Source: DATAES01 sp963721305
GTDB lineage: Bacteria; Actinomycetota; Acidimicrobiia; Acidimicrobiales; JACDCH01
Length of the DNA stretch: 64,000 nt
Reading direction: 5' to 3'
Assembly: GCA_963721305.1 (NCBI GenBank)
Contig: CAVRIR010000006.1
Coordinates: 1-64,000 of the forward strand
A program made the translations under genes and the position numbers. Below the pieces are notes generated by a model. That model did no database searches. It saw only the letters and a program-made list of their open reading frames with translations, and was not told the DNA's origin. Of this stretch, positions 51,116 to 60,452 are shown piece after piece. How positions within the stretch are numbered: the first letter of the stretch is position 1; each line of letters opens with the position of its first letter.

Positions 51116-52816
51116 ATGAAGACAGAAGCGACCACCACCGCGGCCCGTCCAGCCCGGATCTCATCGGGGAGCAAACCGGCGGCCGGTACACGTGGCGGGC
51201 CGCCCAGGGAGCCCTCGTCGTGGCTCCAGACCAGCCACTCGTTGGTACCCCTGGTCGTCGCTGTTCCGGTGCTGCTGGGCGTGCTCATCGCCCTCGGGAG
51301 GATCCTGTCGACGCGCTATCCGGAACTCGGCAACACCCAAGCGGTTGCGGACGATGCCAGGGCGTTGGCGATGGGCGTGACGCTCTGGGCCAAGCCGGGC
51401 CAGCAGTACACAGGTTCGCTCTACGCCCCCCTCATGCTCGCGTTGGTGGCCCCGCTGTATCGCTTGTTCTGGTGGGACGGTTGGGTGCTGCTGGTGTCGA
51501 CCTTCTCTGGTGTCGGGCTGGCGACGCTCGTCGGGGGCGTGGCTGCGTCGGGTCACGGGCGGCCGACGTGGGAGCGCATCGTCGGCGGGTTCGGGTTGGG
51601 CGGCATTGCGTTCTGGATCGTGACCACCGATCCGCGGCACGCCATCTACACAGGCCGTGTCGACGAGCTGGGCTGGCTGTTCGCCATGAGCGGCCTCTGC
51701 GTTCTCGCGCTGAGCGTGGCACACCGCTGGAGGCGCGTATGGCCGGCTGCCCTGCTCCTCACTGCCGCGGTGTGGACCAAGCAACCAACCGCGGGTGCCG
51801 CCGTGGCAGCCGTTGCGGTCGCCGCCTGGTGGGCTCACACCGGCGCGATGACGTGGCGAGCGTGGGGGCGATTCGTTGCGGTGCTCGGCGTCGTCAACGT
51901 CGTGCTCCTTTCGGTTTTGATGTTTCTCACACACGGGTGGGTCTGGTTCAACCTGGTCGAGCTGGCGGCTCGCAAACACAGCAACCCGGCGATCGTGAAG
52001 TACCTATCGCAGATCGGTCACCTATTCGCGATCCCGGTCGCCGCTGTGAGCGTTGCCTGGGCCAGCGGGTGGCGGGCGAAGCGCGCACACATCCAGCGCG
52101 GGTCCTTCGTCGCGCTCCTGGCAACACTGCTGTGCGCGTTCCTCGTGATCCAGTTTCTGCCGGCATTCGTCGCTCTGAGGCAAGAGAGCAACTCGCTGGA
52201 CGAGTTCATCGGGATGATGTGGGCTCTGGGGCTCCTGCTCGCACTCGCCCACCGGGAGGCACGTTGGAGCAGGGGAGCCATGACGGCGGGCATCGTCGTG
52301 TACACGGCAATCGCGATCGTGCTCATTGTTCCGCCGATCCGCGACGGCCTCACCCGTACCAACGTCGTTCAACCTGCCGCGATCTCGATACCGGACCTGA
52401 AGTCGATCAGCCCCGCCGTCGTCGAGTATGCGCGCTCGCACCTCGTCTACGAGCCTTTACTCGGCACCGTCAGCCCGTCGAAGACCGATGAAGTCTGGCC
52501 GCAGCAGGTGTCGTTGATGGACGTGCTCGCGGCCGGCGAACCGGGTGACTATCTCGTCGACGCTCTCATCGAGCGACGGTTCGACGCCGTGACTCTGTTC
52601 GACCGAACGCAGTCGTCCTACGTGGCCGCCTCGGGTCGCGCGAGCGTTGAATACCTGCCGGCGCTCAACGCGCTCATCAAGCTCGGCTACGCGAAGGGCG
52701 ACAACGGAGCGCCGGCGCCGCTGCTCGGCCGACGGCCGGGGGCCATCGTCTTGACGTGGGCCAGACACTGTTTCAGCGAGGCCAACCCGAAGGACTGCAT
52801 CACGAGCGGAGGCTGA
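51116..52816 (+). CDS. Large polytopic membrane protein, glycosyltransferase-like
   Basis: 566 residues with ~11 membrane helices. The N-terminal helix LVPLVVAVPVLLGVLIALGR precedes a loop with DDARALAMGVTLWAKPGQQY, comparable to the acidic loop of GT-C membrane transferases. Further helices include WPAALLLTAAVWTKQPTAGA and SFVALLATLLCAFLVIQFLP. The last ~130 residues form a soluble domain (EYARSHLVYEPLLGTVSPSK). The TAAVWTKQPTA motif is typical of this group. Lipid-linked sugar transfer is inferred by fold only. Confidence 0.75.
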   Translation: MKTEATTTAARPARISSGSKPAAGTRGGPPREPSSWLQTSHSLVPLVVAVPVLLGVLIALGRILSTRYPELGNTQAVADDARALAMGVTLWAKPGQQYTGSLYAPLMLALVAPLYRLFWWDGWVLLVSTFSGVGLATLVGGVAASGHGRPTWERIVGGFGLGGIAFWIVTTDPRHAIYTGRVDELGWLFAMSGLCVLALSVAHRWRRVWPAALLLTAAVWTKQPTAGAAVAAVAVAAWWAHTGAMTWRAWGRFVAVLGVVNVVLLSVLMFLTHGWVWFNLVELAARKHSNPAIVKYLSQIGHLFAIPVAAVSVAWASGWRAKRAHIQRGSFVALLATLLCAFLVIQFLPAFVALRQESNSLDEFIGMMWALGLLLALAHREARWSRGAMTAGIVVYTAIAIVLIVPPIRDGLTRTNVVQPAAISIPDLKSISPAVVEYARSHLVYEPLLGTVSPSKTDEVWPQQVSLMDVLAAGEPGDYLVDALIERRFDAVTLFDRTQSSYVAASGRASVEYLPALNALIKLGYAKGDNGAPAPLLGRRPGAIVLTWARHCFSEANPKDCITSGG

Positions 52817-52819
52817 CGC

Positions 52820-52990
52820 TCACGCAGTTGGCAGCTCGTAGGTGCCGAACTTGTCGCGAAGGTCCTTCTTCGAGAACTTCCCGACGCTGGTCTTCGGTAC
52901 CTCGTCGATGAAGACGACGTCGTCGGGCAACCACCACTTCGCGACCTTCGGCGTCAGCCAGTCCATGAGCTCGTCCTCGCCTTCCTCGTC
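52820..52990 (-). pseudogene. Acyl-CoA synthetase C-terminal fragment
   Basis: The minus-strand frame reads ELMDWLTPKVAKWWLPDDVV and then FIDEVPKTSVGKFSKKDLRD, ending KFGTYELPTA. The PKTSVGKFSKKDLR motif holds the catalytic Lys of the AMP-forming acyl-CoA synthetase C-terminal domain. The remaining ~450 residues of the enzyme are missing; upstream sequence belongs to other genes. The stop abuts that of the membrane gene. Confidence 0.7.
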
Positions 52991-53069
52991 TCGAGCGCGA
53001 TCGCGTGCGTCGACGTGCGCCGGGCGGGCGCGACCGCGCCCCGGACACGTGACTGGTTCGCGGCCCGGG

Positions 53070-53160
53070 TCAGCATGGCGGGCTCGATCGCGTTCGGCGA
53101 GCTCCCCGACGGAACCACCCTCACCGGCACACGCCACCGACAAGCGGAAGGCGCGTCTGC
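53070..53160 (+). pseudogene. Possible integrase fragment
   Basis: GELPDGTTLTGTRHRQAEG is read on the plus strand at 53096-53150. It is close to the end of the truncated integrase at 27.5 kb (CELPDGTSLTGSRRR). This may be a second piece of the same integrase family, cut on both sides. Short and uncertain. Confidence 0.25.
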
Positions 53161-53165
53161 CGGAG

Positions 53166-53510
53166 TCAGTGAAGGTGCGATTCCCAGTCCGATGGAACTC
53201 GGCCGCGTGGCCCGGGAGCGGGCTGGTCCACCGGGTGATGAGAGGGCGGCGCCAGAGGCGGGCCCTCCAGGAAGTCATCGGACCGGTAGTCGTAGAACCA
53301 CTCCTCGCCAGGCTCGAAGCTCACCACGATGGGATGGCCTGAGTCGCGTGCGTGAGCCGATGCATGCTGCGCCGGCGACGAGTCGCAGCAGCCGATGTGG
53401 CCACAAGCCGCGCATCGCCGAAGGTGAAACCACCACCCGCCGACGCGCTCACATTCCTCGCATCCCGTTCCGCTCGGGAGCGCCGAGGGATCGATCAAGT
53501 CCGTCGTCAT
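53166..53510 (-). CDS. UBP-type zinc-finger protein
   Basis: 114 residues. The Zn-binding pattern is visible: GCEECERVGGWWFHLRRCAA followed by CGHIGCCDSSPAQHASAHAR, with His residues in HPIVVSFEPGEEWFYDYRSD. This bacterial ZnF-UBP family is often adjacent to thioredoxin-reductase-like proteins with which it shares a redox or stress role, as here (54.6 kb). No ubiquitin system is implied. Confidence 0.88.
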   Translation of the reverse strand: MTTDLIDPSALPSGTGCEECERVGGWWFHLRRCAACGHIGCCDSSPAQHASAHARDSGHPIVVSFEPGEEWFYDYRSDDFLEGPPLAPPSHHPVDQPAPGPRGRVPSDWESHLH

Positions 53511-53534
53511 CTCGTCATCCTTGTCTTGAAGGCC

Positions 53535-53930
53535 TCAGCGCTGCCGTGCGCTGCGCGAGGTACGACACCCAGACACCGTGAGTGCGCTGATGGTGATCTG
53601 ACGACGCCGCCAACCAGCAATCGCGGTCAACGCGAACGCCAGGGTGAGCGCAACGTCGAACCCGGTCCACGCGATCCGCCACTGGTGCGCCGAGTGGTGA
53701 TCGGGCAGCGTCGTGGCCAGTTCGGATACCCACGGGACGAGGAGCACGACGCCGCCGACCGTGACCACGAGTCCGACGCGCCGACGAAGGCGCGAGACGA
53801 CTACGTCCTCGCACTCGGCCGAGTCCGCGAGCCAGCGGGCAAGCAACGATCGATCCTGCGAGGACAACGTCTCGACGTCTTCTCGAGCCGAGACGGGCCG
53901 AACCAAGACCGAGTCGTCGCCGTTACTCAT
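53535..53930 (-). CDS. Small membrane protein
   Basis: 131 residues. The N-terminal part is acidic with an amphipathic helix (LSSQDRSLLARWLADSAECE). Two membrane helices follow (VGLVVTVGGVVLLVPWVSEL; WTGFDVALTLAFALTAIAGW). The C-terminal tail is short and basic. Sits between the UBP and LUD genes on the same strand. Family not recognised. Confidence 0.55.
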   Translation of the reverse strand: MSNGDDSVLVRPVSAREDVETLSSQDRSLLARWLADSAECEDVVVSRLRRRVGLVVTVGGVVLLVPWVSELATTLPDHHSAHQWRIAWTGFDVALTLAFALTAIAGWRRRQITISALTVSGCRTSRSARQR

Positions 53931-53962
53931 GGCCGCGAGTCTCGTCCTCTGAAGCGCAGAGG

Positions 53963-54613
53963 TCAGAAGCCAAGCGGCTCTCCGACCAGGATGGCGTGCA
54001 GTCGATTCGGTGTGACGACGCGGTTGATGATCAACACGTTGTTGACGCCACTCGGGACGCCATAGGCCTCGCGTGCCCGCCGGTCTTCCAACGGATAGCA
54101 GTACTCGGAGATCCGGCGTAGGCCCGTCGGAATGTCGGCGACGAGCTTCTGGCCCCCGATCACGAGGATGACGTGCCCGCCGCCCGACACCAGCGGGCCG
54201 AGTTGGCTCCCGCTCGCCGATGCGATCAAGAGCGACCCGTCCTCGGTGACGGCGTGGACGCTACCAACCACGTAGTCGGGCGCGGCGCCCAGCTGCCGCA
54301 TCTCGCGCGCCTGCATCTCGCGGTCCATTTGGTACAGGCGCGGGCGGAGCGGTTGGTACAGGCCCGAACGCTCGATGTCCTCAGCCACGCCGATCGCTTC
54401 CAAGGTCCGCGAGGTGTTGTTGAAGACCTCGGTCCCGATCGGCAGCATCGTCCGCACGGCGTCGCGAGCAGCCGCGCCCGAGTCGACAACCAGGCTGTCG
54501 ATGCCATTGCTTTCGAGCGCGGCGGCCGTCGCTTCGAGTTGCTTGTCGGTCGCCATTCGCGAGAACTGGGCGATCGCTTCTTCCGTTGGTCCGTCCACAG
54601 CTGATGTGCTCAC
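53963..54613 (-). CDS. LUD-domain protein (LutC/DUF162-like)
   Basis: 216 residues, start GTG 54613, in a GTGA overlap with the oxidoreductase. The AAARDAVRTMLPIGTEVFNN and GSVHAVTEDGSLLIASASGS blocks, then GPLVSGGGHVILVIGGQKLV and NRVVTPNRLHAILVGEPLGF, are typical of LUD proteins. LUD members act in lactate-utilisation complexes. Here it is coupled to a TrxR-like flavoprotein instead, so another redox role is likely. Confidence 0.85.
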   Translation of the reverse strand: MSTSAVDGPTEEAIAQFSRMATDKQLEATAAALESNGIDSLVVDSGAAARDAVRTMLPIGTEVFNNTSRTLEAIGVAEDIERSGLYQPLRPRLYQMDREMQAREMRQLGAAPDYVVGSVHAVTEDGSLLIASASGSQLGPLVSGGGHVILVIGGQKLVADIPTGLRRISEYCYPLEDRRAREAYGVPSGVNNVLIINRVVTPNRLHAILVGEPLGF

Positions 54614-55902
54614 GGTTCGACCCCGAGCTCGGCCAGACGGCGATGTACCAGCGCGACAGCCATCGATCCTTCCCCGATCGCCGCGGAACAGCGCTTGATG
54701 GATCCGCTGCGCACATCTCCTGCCGCGAAGAATCCCGGTCGGCTCGTCTCGAGCGGCAGGGGTGATCGTTCGAGCGGCCACGTTTCGAGCGCGCCGAGGG
54801 CTGCACCCGTGAGGATGAAGCCGGCGTCGTCCGTCGCCACACCGATACTTGCCAGCCCGCCAGTGCGCGGCACTCCCCCGATGCAGATGAACAGCGATTC
54901 CAACGGCAGGCGGCTGAGACCGGGCTGACCACTTGTCGAGAGGACGACGGCTCGAAGGCGCGAGTCGGCTTCGAGTCCGACGACCTCAGTGCCGGTGAGC
55001 ACGTCGACGTTGTCGAGCTCGCCCACGTTCGAGATGAGGTATTGCGACATCGATGCGCCGAGCGTCTCGCCTCGGACCAGCAGCGTCACCTGTGACGCGT
55101 AGCGCGAGAACCGCACCGCGGCTTGGCCGGCCGAGTTGCCGCCGCCGATGATCGCGACGCGACACCCTCGGCACGACACCGCTTCACTCGGTCCTGCGCC
55201 GTAGTACACGCCGGCGCCGAGCAGCTTGTCGACCCCGTCGACCTCGAGACGACGCCAGTGGACGCCGCTCGCGGCCAGCACTGACCGTGTCGGGATCGTC
55301 GTCCCGTCTGAGAGCCGAACCACGTAGCCGTCGTTCTTGCCTTCGATGTCGACGAGACGCCGCGCCAGAAGGACCTCGGCGCCGAAACGACGGGCCTGCG
55401 CGGTGGCGCGCGTGGCCAACTCACTGCCGCTGATGCCCTGCGGAAATCCCAGGTAGTTCTCGATCATCGATGTCGTGCCCGCTTGTCCTCCGGGGGCGAC
55501 GGCTTCGATGGCGACGGCGCGCAAGCCTTCGGACGCCGCGTACACCGCGGCCGCGAGCCCCGCGGGCCCGGCGCCCATGATGGCGATGTCGTACTCGGAC
55601 AAGAGCGGCGGTGCGACCATGCCCAATCCGGTTGCGACCTGTTCGACGGTGGCTCCAGCGAGTTGGCGGCCGTCCGGCAACACGCAGATCGGAAGTCGGT
55701 CGAGATCTGGTGTCCCGCTTCCCAAGACCTGCCCGACGCGATCGGCGTCGTCGACCTCGACCCAGTCATAGGGCACGCCGTTGCGGCTGAGGAAATCGCG
55801 CAGTTCGTAGCCGAGGGTAGTGGCGCGACTGCCGACCAGGACGACCTGTGGCGTGACCGGCCGGGCGTCGTAGTCGAACATCGAAGAGGGTTCGTCAGTC
55901 AT
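54610..55902 (-). CDS. Thioredoxin-reductase-like FAD/NAD(P) oxidoreductase
   Basis: 430 residues. Residues ~15-90 are a thioredoxin/glutaredoxin-like domain (PQVVLVGSRATTLGYELRDF) without a CxxC. The reductase core shows the FAD site IAIMGAGPAGLAAAVYAASE, the NAD(P) site VAIIGGGNSAGQAAVRFSRY and the C-terminal PGFFAAGDVRSGSIKRCSAA. The redox CxxC expected before the NAD(P) site (CATC in classic TrxR) is not there; only CRGC lies close. Likely a non-canonical reductase, probably with the UBP zinc-finger protein as a partner. Confidence 0.88.
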   Translation of the reverse strand: MTDEPSSMFDYDARPVTPQVVLVGSRATTLGYELRDFLSRNGVPYDWVEVDDADRVGQVLGSGTPDLDRLPICVLPDGRQLAGATVEQVATGLGMVAPPLLSEYDIAIMGAGPAGLAAAVYAASEGLRAVAIEAVAPGGQAGTTSMIENYLGFPQGISGSELATRATAQARRFGAEVLLARRLVDIEGKNDGYVVRLSDGTTIPTRSVLAASGVHWRRLEVDGVDKLLGAGVYYGAGPSEAVSCRGCRVAIIGGGNSAGQAAVRFSRYASQVTLLVRGETLGASMSQYLISNVGELDNVDVLTGTEVVGLEADSRLRAVVLSTSGQPGLSRLPLESLFICIGGVPRTGGLASIGVATDDAGFILTGAALGALETWPLERSPLPLETSRPGFFAAGDVRSGSIKRCSAAIGEGSMAVALVHRRLAELGVEP

Positions 55903-55908
55903 TCCCAC

Positions 55909-56767
55909 TCACAGGGCGGAGAGGCGTCGCATCGCTGCATCGTCGAGCTGCACGCCCGATGCTTCCAGGTTCTCGCGCAGGTGGTCGACTGATGAAGCAC
56001 CAGGGATCACCAACACGTTCGGTGCGAACGTCAGTGCCCAGGCGAGCGTCAGTTGAGCCGGTGTGATTTCGAGCCGGGCGGCTTCCTCGACGACGACCTC
56101 GTGGCCGACGACCGACCGTGGGCCCTTGGTGCCGAACCCCAGCGAGCCAAAGGGCACGAACGCGATCTCTCGCTTCGTGCACTCGTCGAGCACCGGCTGC
56201 GACACGCGCTCGACGAGGTGAAACAGGTTCTGGACGCACGCGATCTCGGTCGCCTGCAAGGCGCGGTACAGGTGGGCGAGCGTGATGTTGCTCAGGCCGA
56301 TCGCGCCGATCAAGCCGGCGTCGCACGCCGCGATCATCGCGTCGAGTTGGTCATCGAGAGAACGCGTCCGGTTCATTGGCGCGCATCAAACGGAGGTTCA
56401 TGACAGGAATCGTGTCGACCGCGAGCGTTCGGAGGTTGGCCTCGATGGCGGCGCGAAGTTGCTTCGGCTCGTCGTCCATGAGCACTCGGCCGCGCTCATC
56501 GCGGCGAGCACCGACTTTGCTCACGATGACGAGATCAGCGGGGTACGGGTGCAGCGCTTCCCGGATGAGTTCGTTCACCACGTCGGGCCCGTAGAACTGC
56601 GCCGTGTCGATGTGATTCACACCGCCGGTGACCGCGGCCCGCAACACGCGAATCGCCTCACCTCTGTCCTTCGGTGGTCCGAACACGTTCGGACCGGTCA
56701 GGCGCATCGCGCCGAACCCCACCGGTGCGACCGAGAACTGCCCTAATGAGCGACGCGGCACCGCCAC
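55909..56767 (-). CDS. Aldo/keto reductase, one frameshift
   Basis: From GTG 56767 the frame reads VAVPRRSLGQFSVAPVGFGA, GVNHIDTAQFYGPDVVNELI (Asp and Tyr of the AKR site) and ADLVIVSKVGARRDERGR (Lys). At ~56365 the frame changes: MRANEPDAFS continues as LDDQLDAMIAACDAGLIGAI, GLSNITLAHLYRALQATEIA to the end at 55909. One extra base explains it. Corrected length is ~285 residues. Reduces aldehydes or ketones with NADPH. Coupled with the truncated SDR upstream. Confidence 0.85.
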
Positions 56768-56778
56768 TTTGACCTTGC

Positions 56779-57300
56779 CTACTCGCCGGTGAAACGGAAC
56801 TCTGGCTGCCAAGGTCCATCTGAATGGACGACCTCCCAGTAGCGCTCGGCGATTCGCTCCGGGTCGAAGGGTGTGCCGGCGACGATCTGCCCGGCGATTG
56901 TCAGGGTCGCGACGCGGATGCCGTCGGGTGCCAGGTCAGCGTTGAGCATCGTCGCGGCAGACCGGAGGGCGGCTTTACCGAGGGACACGGTCGCCAAGGC
57001 CGGGATCGGATGATCGGCGAATCCGCCACCGGTGACGATGATGGTGCCGCGGCCGGCGCGTCGCATGGCGGGGGCGGCGACCTGTGCGGCGACGATGGCA
57101 CCTATGACGTCGACCGCATAGGCCGCCTGAAGGTGGGCAGCGCTCGAGCTCAGCAGTTGATCCGGAGCTCCCATGACCGCGTTGTAGACGATCAAACCCG
57201 GTGCACCATCCTCGCGGTAGAGCGCACGCAAGCTGACCCCAAGACCGGCGGGATCGCTGGCATCCGCGGCGATCGCGCAACTCAGGGCAATGAGACTTGC
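56779..57300 (-). pseudogene. SDR-like protein lacking its N-terminus
   Basis: Residues resembling the second half of a short-chain dehydrogenase: AAPAMRRAGRGTIIVTGGGF, then ALATVSLGKAALRSAATMLN (S/G-x-K pattern), GIRVATLTIAGQIVAGTPFD. The nucleotide-binding GxxxGxG segment is missing. The frame upstream of ~57300 becomes non-homologous just where the contractile-injection genes begin on the other strand. A recombination or assembly junction probably lies near 57.30 kb. Confidence 0.6.
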
Positions 57301-57388
57301 GCGTGACGACGCGACGGTGACGTCGCAGTGACGGCGACGCAGCCACGATGACGCCGGTCGGTCTCCCGAGGCAGAACGGAGCGTCACA
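57300..57388 (+). promoter_or_regulatory. Leader of the eCIS operon
   Basis: The 89 bases before the first eCIS-side gene contain three gtgac repeats at 12-14-base spacing (about 57302, 57316 and 57330) and a cggag ribosome-binding site 8 bases before ATG 57389. A promoter is expected here because the minus-strand gene converges away, but no -35/-10 is convincing. Confidence 0.35.
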
Positions 57389-58263
57389 ATGGCAGCAGCA
57401 CCCATTGATGTGGTCGGCTCCTCGCCGATCACCTTCACCGGCTCGCAGGGCGAGCAGCGATTCGTTCCGCTGTCGGCGTTGCAGTTCAGCGGCTCGACGG
57501 TCCAGATCAAGTCCGCCTGGGCGTCGGCCTTCGACACCAACGAGACCAAGACCCTGATCACGCTCGCGACCGCACAGGCCGCCGCGGGCGAGCTCGACAC
57601 CGCCACCGGTGCCGCCGCCCTCGCCGGCCATCCTTGTCACGGCCGCGGTGCGCCGGGCCGGAGTCGAACGACATCACCGTCACCGTGACCCCTGATGCGG
57701 GCACCGGTCTGGCCACCAAGGTGAAGTTCGACGCCAAGGCGGTCGACACGTACGCACGGTCTCACCTCGGCGAAGTCGGCTGCGCTGGCAATCGGCGTCG
57801 ACGCTCCGACCGGCAATGCCAACGACCCGGTCGCCGGCACCGGCGTCCTCGTCGTCAAGACACCGGCCGGGCCCGCGACGTTCGACACCGCGAAACTGCC
57901 GACCGCGCAGACCGGCAGCGTCACCATCGGCCGGCTACGACGTGAAGGCCGCGGACAACACCGTCCTCTTCACGCTGCTGCCTCGCGGGGGCTACGCGGC
58001 CTCAGGCGGTCTCAGCTTCAACCTCACACTCGACGACGGCGGCACCAGCTTCACGATCACCGCCACGTACGACTCGAAGCTGGAGTCGGGAACGCAAGCC
58101 AAGGTCACCGTCAACGACCTCAGCTCGCTGCCGACTCAGGTCGCCTTCCTCATCACTGCCAGCGCACCACCGGCCGGGGCGTTGCTGCCCACCGCGACCA
58201 CCGTCTCAGCTGTCCGGCGGCGGACCTGGCCTGGCCGCCAACGCGCTGCTCTACACGTCCTGA
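57389..58263 (+). CDS. Hypothetical beta-rich protein at head of eCIS operon
   Basis: Starts MAAAPIDVVGSSPITFTGSQ and ends ATTVSLSGGGPG...ANALLYTS at 58263. The intervening sequence reads well in three frames: ESNDITVTVTPDAGTGLATK, GVLVVKTPAGPATFDTAKLP, YDVKAADNTVLFTLLPRGGY, SFTITATYDSKLESGTQAKV. It needs at least four indels (near 57630, 57655, 57775, 57925 and 58207). Many beta strands, no cysteine, no signal peptide. It lies 14 bases before the sheath gene and so belongs to the operon. Perhaps a structural or cargo protein; not recognised. Confidence 0.5.
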
Positions 58264-58277
58264 TCCGGAGGTAGGAC

Positions 58278-59920
58278 ATGCCCGTCACACCGACCTACCC
58301 GGGGATCTACATCGAAGAGATCCTCAGCAACTCGCACACGATCACCGCGGCGCCGACCTCGGTCACCGTCTTCGTCGGCTACACGCACCCGTTCAAGACG
58401 CTGCCGCAGAACTACGGCGCGGCGATCGAGATCTTCAGCTTCACCGACTACGAGCGCGAGTTCGGCGGGCTGTTCGACGTCGACTGGCTGGCCGACGACG
58501 TCGGACGCGCGGTGTTCCAGTTCTTCGCCAACGGCGGCGCGGTCGCGTGGATCGTGGCGCTCCAACCGTCGTTCCATGCCCTCGCCGGCAGGAGCGACCA
58601 CAGCCGCTGTCGCCGCGCCGAGCCTGCTGCTCGGCTCGACCGCCACCGGCATCGTCTTCACCGGCCGCGAGCCGGTCGACAACCACCACGCAGCTCACCG
58701 TCTCGATCACCAACCTCAAGGCGACCACCGGCACCGCGCCGCTCGACCTCGCCGACGTGACGATCGGCTACGGCAACCGCGCCGAGACCTTCCGCCGGGT
58801 CACGCTCAACCCGTCACCGCCCGCGGCCGACGCCGAACAACACGCTGGAGAAGCGCCTCGGCACGGCGAGCGCACCCGTCTCGTCGCTGGTCACCGTCGC
58901 ACCCCCGAGCGGCGGCGCGTACCCGACCGCGTGGCCGTCGGCCCTCGGCCCCACACCCTCGACGGCCAACCTGCCCACCGCCCCGTTCACGACCTACTCG
59001 CCCAGGCGACTTCACCGAGGCGTTCGAGGCCGACCAGGCCCTGGACAAGATCGCCGATCTTCAACCTGCTGCTGACGCCGGGCATCTGCGACCCGGGCGT
59101 CGTCAGCGAGGCTCTCGCCGTCGCCGAGCGCAAGCGCGCGTTCATGATCTGCGACCCGCCGGCCGACGCGGTCGCCGACCCGACCGGGTACCCGCTGCCG
59201 ATGATCGGCGACATCATGTCCGACGCGGTGCCCGGCCGGGTCATCCCGAAGAGCGAGAACGGCGCGCTCTACTTCCCGTACCTCGTCTCGAGCGACCCGG
59301 CGACCGGCAGCCCGCTGGTCGATCCCGCCGTCCGGCTTCGTCGCCGGCGTGATCGCGCGCGAGGACACCAACCGCGGGCGTGTGGAAGGCACCGGCCGGC
59401 TACGAGGCGCTGGTGCAGAACACACTCGGCGTCGTGCCGTCCGGACGGATGACCGACCCTCGGCAGGGCACGCTCAACCCGATCGGCGTCAACTGCCTGC
59501 GCACGCTGCCCGGGCATCGGCACCGTCGTGTTCGGCGCGCGCACGCTCGTCGCCGCGAACCCGGCGTTCCAGCAGTACCGGTACGTGCCGGTGCGGCGGA
59601 TGGCGCTGTTCCTCGAGCAGTCGCTGCTGCAGAGCCTCGGCTGGGTGATCTTCGAGCCCAACGACGTGCCGCTGTGGGTGTCGATCAAGACGACGATCGA
59701 CAACTTCATGCTCGGCCTGTTCAACCAGGGCGCGTTCCAGGGCACCACGCCGAGCCAGGCGTTCCAGGTCAGCTGCGACGCCACCACCACCACGCCCGAC
59801 GACCAGGCGAACGGCATCGTCAACATCGTCGTCGCCTTCGCCCCGCTCAAGCCCGCCGAGTTCGTGATCATCAAGATCGCCCAGCTCGCCGGCCAGACCG
59901 CAGCGCTGATCGGAGCGTAG
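58278..59920 (+). CDS. Contractile tail sheath protein (eCIS)
   Basis: Starts behind a ggagg site. MPVTPTYPGIYIEEILSNSH and SVTVFVGYTHPFKTLPQNYG are the classic N-terminal sheath motif. The C-terminal part (YRYVPVRRMALFLEQSLLQS, LGWVIFEPNDVPLWVSIKTT, GFNQGAFQGTTP-type) is the conserved sheath domain ending AQLAGQTAALIGA. The reading frame breaks about nine times (58578, 58676, 58827, 59000, 59060, 59330, 59388, 59517 and nearby), always with homologous sequence on both sides. The sheath contracts to drive the inner tube into a target. Corrected length is ~545 residues. Confidence 0.85.
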
Positions 59921-59931
59921 GAGGACGCGAC

Positions 59932-60452
59932 ATGCCCAAGCCGTTCAGCGTCAACGTCACCCGCTTCGACCCGTACAAGAGCTACCGCTTCCTCGTCTAC
60001 TTCGACACCTCGACCTCACCGGTCGCCGGGCGTCAGCAAGGTCAGCGCGATCAAGCGCTCGAACGACGTGATCGAGTACAAGGAGGGCGGCAACGCGATC
60101 ATCCGCAAGGGGCTGGGCCGCCAGAAGTACGAGCCGATCACGCTCGAGCGCGGCGTCACCCACGACGACTCGTTCGAGCAGTGGGCCAACGCCGCCCAGG
60201 TGCTCGACAAGGGCTCGCCGAGCTCGTCGCTTGGCCAAGCTGCGCAAGGAGATCCGCATCGAGCTGCTCAACGAGCAGGGCCAGCCGGTGCACCGCTACC
60301 TCGTCCACCGGGCCTGGGTGTCGGAGTACCAGGCGCTGCCCGACCTGGACGCGGGCACCAACGCGGTCGCCATCGAGCACATCAAGCTCGAGAACGAGGG
60401 CTGGGAACACGACCTGTCGCTGAGCCGAGCCGAAGGAGTTCTAGGCGCATGA
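59932..60452 (+). CDS. Tail tube protein (eCIS), frameshifted
   Basis: Preceded by aggagg. MPKPFSVNVTRFDPYKSYRF and LVYFDTSTSPVAG are read in frame. After a shift near 60027 SAIKRSNDVIEYKEGGNAII and RKGLGRQKYEPITLERGVTH follow, and after a second near 60228 LAKLRKEIRIELLNEQGQPV and IEHIKLENEGWEHDLSLSRA. This matches T4 gp19-like tube proteins found next to sheath genes. The tube is the inner needle of the injection machine. ATGA overlap with the next gene. Confidence 0.85.

Noticed and set aside
53015..53581. 188-codon plus-strand frame
   Set aside because: Mostly antisense of the UBP zinc-finger gene. Only a short integrase-like phrase near its start was retained as a low-confidence remnant.
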